A stretch of 64,000 nucleotides of DNA from assembly GCA_004154925.1 (NCBI GenBank), contig QJNS01000703.1, positions 1 through 64,000 of the forward strand, in the 5' to 3' direction. Positions 39,542 through 51,395 of the stretch are shown here, piece after piece; within the stretch, counting starts at the first letter, position 1, and each line of letters begins with the position of its first letter. This stretch comes from Monosporascus cannonballus. Lineage: Eukaryota; Ascomycota; Sordariomycetes; Xylariales. The notes below the pieces were generated by a model. That model was not told the origin of the DNA, did no database searches, and saw only the letters and a program-made list of their open reading frames with translations. The translations under genes and the position numbers were made by a program.

Positions 39542-41223
39542 CTTAGGGCGTAATTGTGTGACGTTTCTAGAGTGCTATTATCACGATTCATAGCCGGATG
39601 GCATGATGGGATTGTTGGTTCTTATGCGTGGCCCTTTGGAGTGTTTCCGTACCAAGGTAACGAACCGCTTCCCCACACATACATGTGGTTATATGCAATG
39701 CGCCTGTATGCCTGCGCGTGTATGGCCTGACCATACTTAAAAACGCGTGGTGGATCAGAGATAATCGAAGTCGCTATCTTCTCCCTTTTCGCTTTCTTCA
39801 ACTCTTCGAGTTCACCCTGGTAAAATGATGGCTAGTCTCCGGGGCAGCCCCTGACGTTACCTACTATCAGCTGTAGCCGTGAACTAGCCCAAACTGCTCG
39901 GTAAGAGAGAGAAGTATACGAAAATGCCCTGAACTGGCTATGGTTGCCAAACCCCCACGCTTCTCCCCATGGTTTCTACCGAGCCGACAGTAATCGTGAG
40001 AGGGGTAATTCCGATACATGCCTGATCGACAGCAATCAAATGCGAGCATGGACATAAGTGTGTCGATGATAGTACTGGCACTTGCAAATGCAACATCTCG
40101 AACCGAGGAATTGCACTGCTCGGACTTCCATGTCGGGGCACTACCCACTGTGGTTGTAACCCAACCGGAATTGCGACCCCAAGAATAGAGGGGGTACGTA
40201 GTATGCATGACAAAACCCCGATAGGCATAAGAAAGCAGAATTAGAGTATCAGCGGCCGAATAGGAAGGTAATCTCATATTTGGATCCTTAGCATTGTAAG
40301 ACCCTGCAGCTACTCACAGTACTCGTAACGGCTTCGGCGGCTTGCGCTCTACCTCACTTGAGCTGGATTATTTTCTCATTCGACCACCAACGGCGTCGGA
40401 CTACCCTCTGGCTCGCGTCCCCATACCCACTCTTCTTTTGTAGGGATATTTTACCGGAGTGGGCAGGAGGTAGATCGTTCTAGGCTAGAGGACGATCACG
40501 AAATTGTTTATGTTCTGCGTCCAGCAAGATCAATCTGTGCCTTTATCGACCCTGGACCCAATAAGGGTCTGTGTGTTTTGAGGAAGATTCAAACTGTGCA
40601 ACGTCAACCGCTCGAGCCGGGGTTGTTTAGCGAAGGACCTCTCATGTTTTGGAGGCAGGGATGTGTCACACATATGGCTTGGGGAGTTATCCCCATTAGT
40701 AGTATTCCACATTAGAGCTACATCTAGCCTTCGGAGTATTCGTCCTATTTCGAGAACGCGTTGACGCCACACATGTGCATCTGCACGAAGATCCTGGGTT
40801 ACTGTGGATCAAAATCCCACGTGCGACCACAGAGCAGTTGGGAAGCGTGCTCAGACGGCAGCCAGGGACCGGTCAAGAGTTTGAAAACCCATATCGCACC
40901 CCTGTTCTCTTACCGGCTATTCGTGCGGGTTGAAGGATTTCTGAGTACCTGATTGGGAAGGGCACCAGCAACGTAGTAGCAATGGCGCTCTCTTCGGGTA
41001 CGCGCATGAGGTCGCTAGAAGGATGGGATCGACATGCTTTCCCGGCTATAGAAGGGTTGCAACATTAAGGCACTTATTCTATACTTAACTGCTTCGCGTC
41101 TTCATATACATCTCGCTCGTTAATCGGTTCTTTCGATCCTCGACTCCATCACATCACATCCGGCCTGCCCTAGCCGAAACTCGAGCGTCGCCAGGGCGAC
41201 ACAAGGACGAAGTGTAGAGTAAG
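39542..41223. other. Intergenic, no gene seen
   Basis: Divergent promoter space between the BBE oxidase and the rhodopsin-like gene, 1.7 kb. Open frames at 39867-40277 are unsupported. Confidence 0.55.
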
Positions 41224-42834
41224 ATGTCTGTGGTTAACGGGGTCACGGTGGTGATGCCGCCGCCTGAAGGCTACGTGGTCGATTTCGAGAACCCGCAGAG
41301 ACAATATGTACAGCAATATCATGGGGTCTACATCGGCGGCATGACAGTGATGTTCTTCTTCGTGGCCCAGAATCTATACGTAAGGTGGTGGATTCAAAGG
41401 AGATTTACGGATCCGGCAACAAGTATGGTCTAAGACAACATAACCCCCGACCTGAGAAGCCCTGCTAAGCTGTGCTTCCGTACAGTCTGTCTGCTCATTG
41501 CATGCGCATCTTCAGCGACATGCCAAAGTCTGACATTATGTAAATAACCCGTCATGCTCGATATGAAGCAAACGCTAGCCCTAACCTCTGGCAACAGGGT
41601 GGTTTCAAATACCCGCAGTCGGGATGCACGCATGGGAGATGCCGCTTGAGCGGTTCAACTTTTTCCTAAAGGTATTGAACGGCGACGGATTCGACGGTTG
41701 TACATGGACTGACTCGGCATCCAGGCCTTCGGTATTCAAGCAGCGGTGTTCAACATCGTGACCTGCTTTGCGAAGATGTCTATTCTACTATACTATCGCC
41801 AACTGTCGCCTCAAAAATGGTGGAGGCGGTCCGTCTATGCAATATCAACAGTCGTGATCGGATATTGCACTGCGCTATTCTTCGCCGTCCTTTTCGCGTG
41901 CAAGCCTATCGAGAAGGCATGGGATGTAACGATTCGGGGGGGCTCCTGCATCAACGTCCTGGCTATGTTCAAGTCGACAGCAGCTCTAGGCATTTTGACA
42001 GATCTCGCCATGCTAGGTCTGCCTTTCCCCTTGGTCCTTCAACTCCATATGAAGACACCGCAGAAAATAGGGGTTATATTCGTGTTTGTCGTTGGCTCTG
42101 TGTTAGTAGCCTATACCCCGTTTCCACACAGACCAGATGAGACTAATCCCGTGCAGCACGTTCGTCACGTCTATCATCAGGCTCGCCTTACTGTATTCTC
42201 CAACATTCAGTTCTCCTGACCGAACATGGGATATGTGTTACACAATCAGTACGCCAGCCTCCCCAGTCCCTCGATTCTTAGCCTTGTGGCTAGGCAACCA
42301 CCCTCGCTGATTACTACATTTCACCCCCCTTTAATCCGTTCCATATGACTGTTACTAACTTGGATCCTCACAGTTTGGGCGTATGTCAACCAGACAATTA
42401 AGATACCATATCAGAACTAACTTTGTCCCAGCATTATCGAAATTCAACTCCTCGTCATTTGCCCGTCCTTATGTACCCTGCGAGCCTTCGCTCGCCACCT
42501 TGCGCCTCGCCTTATGGGCGACTATCCCACCACCAGCGCCCCTGTCGACAGTCGGTATCGAAAGTCGTTCCGTACAATCGGCGAGAGCTCGGTACCGCGA
42601 AAGTTAAACATATACAAGGAGGATACCGACGACACCATGTTCCACCTGCGGAGTTTTGGGGGAGCACCGCACGAGGTCCAGATCGAGGGGCAGAGCAGGG
42701 CCAACCGCGCCGGATCCCCGAGCTCCGATGACACTGAGGCTAATAACCGAACATTTGACCCCAGGCCGGGCGACGACCTGGAACGCGCCATCATCCAGAC
42801 GAGAAGCGTGACCATAACCAACACGCCAGCGTGA
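41224..42834 (+). pseudogene. Rhodopsin-domain (SAT4-type) integral membrane protein, one-base frameshift
   Basis: A seven-helix fungal family with PTH11-like/SAT4 architecture; some members act as surface sensors. Exons read 41224-41422, 41486-41539, 41598-41672, 41725-42101, 42157-42248, 42374-42380, 42432-42834. Conserved parts: MTVMFFFVAQNLYVRWW, ICLLIACASSAT, VGMHAWEMPLERFNFFLK (after correcting the break), AKMSILLYYRQLSP, CKPIEKAWDVTI, SCINVLAMFKSTAALGILTD and LVICPSLCTLRAFARHLAPR. In exon 3, TT at 40-41 of the 41,600s (41640-41641) replaces a single T, leading to a TGA three codons on. With one T less, all exons join to a 401-residue protein. Exon 6 is only seven bases long, giving the conserved IW pair. 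The C-terminal tail (RSFGGAPHEVQIEGQSR) is hydrophilic. A pseudogene if the extra T is real. Confidence 0.78.
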
Positions 42835-45800
42835 AGGAGGAGTTTAACGAGCTTTAGAAATAGATACCCGGGAAGTATTGTTTTATTCGGACGACACGGC
42901 TGTAATTTTGCTGGATTATACCATGCTGTTGTATATGCCTCCCACTTGTTTGATCATCCCAGTGTGTGCCTATGAGCACGAGTTCTACGCATTTACGTTG
43001 TTGCCTTTTCATGTCTTCACGGCCATTTCCGATTTCTCACCACGGAAGCTTCCGTATACAGGCAAACGAAACAAGTTGATTGGAGCCGTTCCTAGAAAGG
43101 CGATGAATGGGTAGGCCTAGGAACCTCACAGTCGGTAGATATGATAGATGTTCGACGGCAACTAAGACGGTCATTGGTCACGGAAGTCGCAGGATTTCAG
43201 CGCTGCGGCATCAACAGAGTCTAATCGTCTAGCTCTGTCGACATCTACAACTCGCTCCGAATCGCAGTATGCAGGGCATCGGGAGAACTCCCCTTGTCTC
43301 TGTATCGCATCACCATATACCAAACGGCCCATCTAACTTCTCGAAACATGATGCAGTTACAGTTGGCAGGTCGCATCAACTATGCGCTGTCGTTTAGCTT
43401 TGGAAACGCCGGGGTGTAGCCGGATCGTCGTCCCGGGGATCCAGAGGCTCTCCACCTGAGATCAATATGATAGCTGTACGTCCACGCGAGGGACCTTGCG
43501 GGACCGACCGGGGAGTCCATGTTCATTCGCAATCTCGACATTTAACGTACGGACGAAGTACTATTCCGTATCCCTGATCCAAGCAACTCGGGTTTTTGTT
43601 ATGTGCTGTAGCACAGGAGGTTGAATTCGTCTGCTTACGCCTGTACCAAGCGGCGGGGCCCATAAGCATTCGACTTCCCTTATTTTTTTACCCCAACGAG
43701 CCCGCCGAAATTCTTCATGTCGATCGCCCTGTTTAATTATGAGATAATCTGCAATATCAGTCAGCGAATAAATCTCAATCAGCCGCGGGTAGGTACTTAC
43801 TAAGCAGTAATCAAGCTCTACCTACTTGAGTAATCACGTCGGATAGTATCTGCCGGGGGTGGTTACGGCTTGAGCCGCGGGCCGCAACAACAAGGACAAG
43901 GGATACTGTGGTAGTGCGGCGCTATTGCGAGCACTCTCGCAGCGTGTTCTTTTTATGGTAATCCCTCCGTTTCGGTGCAATGTTCTAGGCCTTCAACCGT
44001 TTCATACACTGCCCTCTAGTATATTCGCTGAGGCTGAGCCAGAACCCCACAAGTTCTCGCTTTCACCTTCTGGGTTATCGACGCACTGAATGCCCTCGTT
44101 AATTTCCCACATCTCCCCATTTGGCTTGCAGGTGCGCGAAAGGGGTTCGTGTGCAATGGAACGGGAGGGGCTCCTTTAAAGGTTACCGCTGCCAGGGCTC
44201 CCCGTCTAGGACATGTAGGTCCTTCAGCCGGCTTAACGTTACGTAAATATCCGCGAACCCCGTGTTTACATACGAAGACGGATCATTCGTGCATTCCAAG
44301 GCATAATGTCATCAAGTTATTGAGGTCTTTCCATGCAACTGACCCATCAATGACAGAAGGGGGCTTGAGGCCTAGAATTCGCGACCTCCAGCTTGCTATT
44401 ACCCAGGCCGCTATGATAGTCAATATCGGGTAAGCAAGGCTGGCTTCGAGTAGCACTGATTTACTATATAACGAATCGCTCGGAAATTTTATCTGAAGAA
44501 CAAGGAGCATGCTCATGCAGGGCGTCTATGCTCACTGTGACAACCATGATGATCACGTAAGCTTTGCTGTGTTGGCCCCTCGACCATATTGCCGCCATTT
44601 ACAAGGGACCATATCGCGCTGCTGATATGCAGTCGTTACATCAAATTGGAAATGGGTGTTAGGTAGATAGTTATCTTCAGAAGGGGAGACCTAAGTCATA
44701 TCCAAGAATGTCGAAACAACCATGATAATTGAGTAGTATTATATAATCACTGCCTTGATATTTTCGTAATGTTAGAGAGGAGTCCTGCCTCCCTCGGTCT
44801 AAACAATAGTCACCCTTTTCCCACTCCGATCCTATAGGGCAGGATTAGATTTGTCTGCTTTCGGAGCCAATTGATTCACTAACATGGCGTCACTAGTTTC
44901 GCGAATCTTGCAGAATTAGAATGCAAGATCGAGATGTCCAACATGGGGGCTGGCATGAGGGCACCTCAGTTAGGCAAAACGACTGGCCCGTGTAATCCAG
45001 TCGGTCCTTGGACATCTCACTGCATATCGCATCATATTCGACTGACGTTCTGGTGATACCAAGCGCCAGCGAGGAATATGTCCAGGATAGCGACATATCG
45101 ACGAGGCTAAAGTATAGGGCCACGTGAGATCGAAGACGCTCCAAACGCGTCAGGTGATGATGGCGGTTGCTCACAAGCACGCCTCCTGTGGAACCTTTCC
45201 GGCACGATCCTGCTAGCCAGCCACGTGACGTTCGCGACAGTAGACGGAAACACGAAATAAAAATAGAGTGCAATCAGCAGATGAAAGACTCGTCTCCTTC
45301 CAGGAGACCGGAAGACCCTGGGGATGAAGAGTATGAACGCTCAAGGATTTGGGAGCAAATCTCTTCTCGGCCTCTCCCTCCAAGACGCTGCAGAGCCGCA
45401 GGGTATTCGACGGATACAGACGTCTCTAGCCCTGTCTCTCCAAGAGATGGACCTGGCAAGCACACTGCTCTATTCTCAGCAGCTTGTCGCATTCCTATCA
45501 GATGCAGTCACGAGGCTTCGAAACGGAGACCGAATACTAAGGGTCCCACCCCAGTATGTATGTTAATAATAGCCGAGCTTCTGGTACCGTGTCTCGATGG
45601 CTCACATTCTCTGGGGCACGGAATACCGCGAAGCCAGAGGACTACAGGACGTCTATAGGAGGAACTAATCAGGTATTACGAAAGTCAAAGTAGGACGGTG
45701 GCAAAGGTTGGCACAATTTGTCACAAACACCTGCTCTGTGTGTGGGAGGAGGGAAAATAAACATGCAAAGCGGTGGGACACCCGGGCTCATTCTCATCAT

Positions 45801-46100
45801 TTCGGTTGTGACATTCCAGGAATACCTTTGACAAGAGTCTAACTTCTGCGACTCGACTAGGTCCCCCGAAGCATGGTAAATACCATAACGAAAGGGCACC
45901 AATTACGTGGCTGTAAGTGCCCGGCTTCTTGTAAGTTACAGTCGAGTGCAAAGTGCCCTCGTTTTAACGTAGTGAGCTTGCGAACGTAGTGAATGAGGGT
46001 TATTGTGTCGAAAATCCCGCTTCCCTTAGAACCGATTTCCGTATTTGAACGTCCCAAGTAGGAAGGTTTTGGCAACACCTGCCGCAACATTACCGCCACC
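42835..46100. other. Gene-poor stretch
   Basis: No supported gene. A frame at about 45,324-45,560 (LALSLQEMDLASTLLYSQQL) has helix-like composition but no partner exon could be identified. Confidence 0.5.
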
Positions 46101-46114
46101 TGGCATCCCCGCCC

Positions 46115-46132
46115 GGGGGGGCGAAGCCCCCC
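46115..46132. repeat. GC-rich perfect hairpin (GGGGGGC-GAA-GCCCCCC)
   Basis: A seven-base-pair stem with a GAA loop at 46116-46132, preceded by one more G. It sits about 130 bp left of the AT-rich island. The shorter core GGGC-GAA-GCCC recurs at about 56,002-56,012. Confidence 0.75.
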
Positions 46133-46261
46133 GGCCTTTGGCGCATGGTTGACATATAGTCGACGCACGGTTAACGCTATTAAAACGAGGGCATATTGTG
46201 CTTGCCGCGGCGACGCGGTAGCCTTACGTCTCGGTTTAGTCTCCACTTTGCATATTCTTTA

Positions 46262-46890
46262 CCGCTACCTTTTAAGTTTGTTTATATATAACTTCACAGT
46301 TCTCATTTAAATTCGTTTATAATTTAAATTTTAAATACGGTTAATATTTTTGAGCATAATTCTGTCTTTATATACGAAAATATGTAATAATTCCATAATT
46401 TATACATATTTACTTTTATCGTATATTAAATATGAAGTTTTAATTTTCTTTTATTTTTAAAGCGATTTTGGTTTTATTTTCATTATATTAAACTAAATTA
46501 AAAAATTTTATATTAACATATAATACGCATTTAATATTTTTATAACCTATATAAAAATAATATTTGTTATATAAGTTTTAAAAGATAACATTTTTAGCAA
46601 AATTTGTGTAAAATTTACTTATACGATAAACATAATTTACCGCAAATAAAATAATTAGTGGAAAATATTATAAAAAAATTTTAGTATATTTCAGTATATT
46701 AGGATATTATTTTTATCATTTATAATGCATTATATAAGTTATTTAAATTTTAACTTTTGTTTAAAATGTTACTATATTAAGTCAACGAAATTTTATCAAA
46801 ATTTATAACCGTTAAAATATGTCGTTTATAAATATTTATTATAGAATATTTTATCTTTTATTAATTTTATATTAAGTTGTGGAAATATTC
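46262..46890. other. Sharply AT-rich island
   Basis: About 630 bp made almost wholly of A and T (TTTATATATAAC, AAATTTTAAATA), with abrupt edges into balanced-composition DNA. No open frame of note. Likely origins are a RIP-mutated repeat or a nuclear insertion of mitochondrial DNA; neither can be decided here. Confidence 0.8.
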
Positions 46891-49800
46891 AAGTCGGAAA
46901 TCAATGAGTTTGTATGGGAAAACGGAGTTTACCGAGACTTTTGCACCCCCACTGTAGCAACCGCGTCTTAATTTTGACTATCTTATTGTCACTTTAAAAT
47001 GGGGAGGGACATAAGCCTTAGTTTCTTAGGGGTAAGTGAATACAACGAGAGTACAAGTCCTTCGGGCTCAACACACCTAGGACATGGTGACATGCTCTCC
47101 GTGCGCGAGTGATGAAACCGAAACTGTCTGCTTAGGGCACCTTGATGTCATTTCGAGAAATATGAGCCGAGATAACGAGAAGGGAGTAATACCAAGTTTC
47201 GTTAGCCGGTACGATGGCCGGAAGCGTCAGGTCCGTCAAGCCGCTCCCACGACTTTTAATATAGCTCCGTATCTTGCCCTCGACGATAGTCTTGCTGCTT
47301 GGGACCAGGGGGATAGAAACGGATACCTGGATGAGCAGCAATCCGGAGCTCTTGCGCACACCCCTTACGACTATGATGACGACCAAGCCTCCTCATTCCT
47401 ATCTACAACAGAAACAAAGTTGCTACGGTTTCAGCCAATACACATGGCTCAGGTTTGGGTTCTATTGATAGACCCCGGTAAGCTGTTACTATTCGCTATT
47501 GCGTGAATTATAATATTGAATAGCAATGGATACCATCATAAGCCGTGGTGCATTGGCATTCACCGAGCTCACGAGTAGGGTAATCGAAATTGGAACGACT
47601 CGCGGAAACCGTGGCGTGGAAGACAGGACTATCCGACTTCTAGACCTTGGAAGCGGTCAAAACAGCAAGGTTGAAGAGTGGATAGTACATGGGCTTGAGA
47701 GCACAGAGGTTTCGAGTTAACAAGCCGGCCCCCGCAAACGAAGGAGAGGCCAACGGTCGGTGTTAGTTAAAAAGCACGGAGGAATGACTGGCAATCAGTC
47801 ATTCAATCGGAAGTCACCTACCACTTTGATTCTTCGTCGGATGAAGAGAACGACGAGATCATACAGGCACGATAGTTCTCTGAGCCGCCACTACTCCAAT
47901 AAGTACCTCACTGATGTGACGACCACCTAGGATGATGAACACTCAAGTGAGCATGCCTATAGTTGTGAAGCTAGTAACTGGACAAGGAGCACGAACCTAC
48001 CGCCTCCTAGTCAACCCCAGACCTGAACTCCGTAAGGTCACCATCCGCTTCATCCTCTCCTCCTCTTGCAGCTCAACAGCTAGGCCGGCCGAGCCAAGAG
48101 GCGAATGATGGTAGCACGACCCCAAGTTTGCCGGCAGACATATCTGGACCAGCTAGGCCCAGGTTCTGGGTTCAGGCATAGTGGTAGCTTATCATCTGCG
48201 ACAGACTCTAACAGCTACCACTCCCAGGGGGGCTGAGCACAAGAACAGCCCGACGTGCGTCTTCTACCGATCCCGTCAATGTACACCCTCAGCTAACACC
48301 TTACCATTCCTACAAATTTTTACGTGGGTAAGCGCAGTACTTAAGCGAGGGGCTTACCGGGAACCGGATCAGGCAATCAAAAGTAAAGTAATCATGAAGG
48401 CATTGACAAATCCCATAGGTCCCTATATAAGGCCAGCACAATTTATATGGAGTCATCTCAACGTACAGCGGATGAGTGTTGAGCCCGACGTCCCTACCTC
48501 CGGAAACATTCGACTGGGTCTAAGAGAATGGAAAATTCTGTCGGGGAACAATTACCGTTATGGAATCCGAAATCGAGGTAGACACCCCAGGCTCTCTAGA
48601 AGTGAAGAACCCAGAAGAGTTGCCTCGACGGGCCAAAAGGGCCGCATTTAGGCATGCCGAATCAGGGCGGGGACGGGAGTAGTCTTCGCATGTCAGGTAG
48701 AAATTACCCCAGCCAGCGTAGGATACGAAATCTGGTGGTCAAATCGCTTACTTTGACACTCGGTAGTATTTTTAAGTGGCCAACCATGAATCACGCAATA
48801 CACAATCCGCCAACACTTGCCGTTGCTAACGAACTAGGAAAAAGTACTCCAAACTCTCTTCATAAATCCAATGAGCTTATCCCGATTTTCATTTTCCAGG
48901 ATCCATGCTCTGATCACGTAGTGTCGCGGAAATTTTGGGGTGTCTTTGAGACGATTGCGTGAGTATGTGCCTAGGACTCTCTGCTCTCCTGGCGGCAACT
49001 AACTTGTATCAGCAGGCGGAATTTCCCTTTACCTTTTACATATCCGAACCGGCCCAGTGATGGTCTATGAGGGGTGTTAGCGTAGCTGGGCATCTAGAAG
49101 CGGCCATTTCACAGCCAAGATGCCTTCAAGACCAGTCCGTCAATGATGGCCCAGGTCATTTTCATTCTTTCCAGAAAGCTCTTGAACATTGTACATTCAC
49201 GCGGACGATCATTCTCATGGCACGATACTCCGGCATCATGATAACTCATGTGCCGTGTGACTTAGCGTTCATCACAAGTGGTCTCACGACCGCTGGTATT
49301 CCACAGTTAGGCTCGTTGTTATTGCCCGTATTGCACCGGTCATAGACATGCGAACCAGGGCCACGGAGATAGGTCGGTCCTGCTTTTAGCAAACCGCGGT
49401 CCCATTCAACTCAACAGCGTATCACAACTTACCGGTTATGGTCCCGTACCAGATCACTGCTGCCCATCTATCGGATCCATATGTACACAAAACACAACCA
49501 AATGGAGATGCGTCGTTCCTAGGGCGAGAAGATTTGTCCCAGACCGAATCAGCGCAGCAATTCACACAGAATGTGGTGAAGGTGAAACAGTGCCTGAGTG
49601 AGCCCCAGAAACATGTTATCTTGCGGAACTCGCGAACAACCGGAAGGACTTCGTCTGGCGCCAGTTGGGCTTGGGTTCCTTCTTACGGTTACTCTAGGGG
49701 CTCTGCAAACCAGGCTCGTAGGAGACAGCGGCAACACTGGCTATCTGACCAGCGTCTTCAGAGACCACACGTCACAATTCCAGTGCCTCACCTGTAGCAA

Positions 49801-50229
49801 GCCCGTCAAGCAGCTGTTCACGGAGATCAACGCCCCTGAGACCGATCTGGACGCTCTCCGCCACATCCCCAATTGCCAAGTTGAAACGTTAAGAAACACC
49901 AGGACGGTTCTAGATCCTCGGTCGTTCGAGTATGCCCGTATAGCCTGCGCAGACCCATTCGATGTGTAACTCGGCGTCATGGACGAATTGGAACACCGGC
50001 AGCTAGCTCGGGGTTTCGGGATGTCAGCTGCAGCAATAGGCTGAACACCTGCGGATGCAGGTGATGCAAGCCATCGACACCCTCGAGGAGGGACGCGTCA
50101 AAGCGATCAGAGTCTCCACGGTGGTGCTTCTTTTCTTATTGCCCATGAATCAGACTGCCCTTCATCGGTCGCGACTTTTCCTAGCCTCGATCCGACCGGG
50201 TTGACTGGTCTGACCTCTCTAATGTACAG
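46891..50229. other. Gene-poor stretch with weak coding-like fragment
   Basis: At about 47,084-47,720 two open segments can be spliced across GTAAGC...GAATAG (the intron would be about 47,480-47,524), giving LLRFQPIHMAQVWVLLIDP followed by AMDTIISRGALAFTEL. The first bears a faint likeness to the membrane-proximal part of fungal CorA-like proteins. I cannot support a gene. Nothing recognised between 47,720 and 50,229. Confidence 0.35.
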
Positions 50230-50400
50230 GCAATTCTTGACGAGTTTCATGGGCATGAACACTGCCGACATCCGGGATATGGACAGCCGATCCGGCATCT
50301 TCTTCGCCATCGCGGTCAAGTTCACCGCCTGCGTAGTGGGCCTGGGGCTTCTCTACGGGTATAACTTGGATGTGATCATGGAGTACACCGCGCAGCTCTG
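50230..50400 (+). pseudogene. Relic of a CorA-like metal transporter C-terminus
   Basis: After a TGTACAG acceptor, a frame reads FLTSFMGMNTADIRDMDSR and then a hydrophobic stretch (FFAIAVKFTACVVGLGLLYGY). This is the GMN signature (50252-50260) and final TM of CorA-type magnesium transporters in the form found in fungal ankyrin/CorA proteins. The first TM and the cytoplasmic domain that should precede it are not found in frame, and the following frame soon becomes Arg/Pro-rich. It appears to be a fragment. Confidence 0.5.
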
Positions 50401-51395
50401 CACCGCCCGGCCGCCGCGGCGCCTCGTGCCCAGTCGTATGTCGACGGTTCCACCGATCTGCCTGTCCGTGCTGGGGCTCTGGACCCGATGCCATGGAGTT
50501 TCAAGCGGAGTTGGCAGGCTGCTGTAGACATTGGCTTGCGGCTGCGAAGACGTGTTAGACATTGAGCGAGATAGGCGCTACACTACAGTTTCTATGCCCC
50601 GTATAACACCTAGAGCTGTGTTGTCTGAATCGTTGGGAAGTGAAAGCCATCTCGGTACGTATAATGATCAGATTTTGTCCTCGGAAGGCAAGGAGATTAG
50701 ACCAGATGGGATAGTCGGGGCCAAGACGCGGGAGGAAAGAGCCCGACTTGACTGGAAGCGCAGAACTATCCTCGGTCGGAGACTATGGAAGGCAAGCTGG
50801 GTTGCAAACGCAAGGACAGCCAGATGAACAACGCCAGCTATGCATTAGCCTGTCGACGTTAGGTATGTACGGCCGTGCCCTCGAAAGCCGGGATACACCA
50901 CGATATATGCATGGCCACCCATCTTCGGCTAAGAACAAACCTCCCCTTATCAACACAGCATATACCTTTCGGTGTACATTGACACGCCTATCAGAAGCGT
51001 ATGAAAAAGGATGCGTGTGCGACCAAGAAGATTGCTATGGTAAGGGGTGGCAGGGTGAAGGACGAAAGAGACGAAGGGAGCTGCGAATACTGTCGGACCA
51101 CGCTTACCTCTAAAGGACTTCCGGGATACCATATCTAGGCAACGTATAACACCATCTCCTATCTGATATTGCCTAGCTACAACAATTGGATTAGCAACAC
51201 TACTTCTTGATTATACAATGACCAGCGGCCATTACGGCTAATCATTTAGTTATCCTACTTAACCCTTTTTAGGGCTCTCTCTGACTCTCTGGAAGTGTTA
51301 GCCAAGACCTTGCTAATGGCAACGAACTTTTATTTACCTAGCTACTGCGATGATTCACGCTTTATCTTACATAACTATGTAGCTTAGACAACTAT
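50401..51395. other. Intergenic, no gene seen
   Basis: 3' flank of the P450 gene and remains of the CorA-like fragment. Open frames show no motif. Confidence 0.5.
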
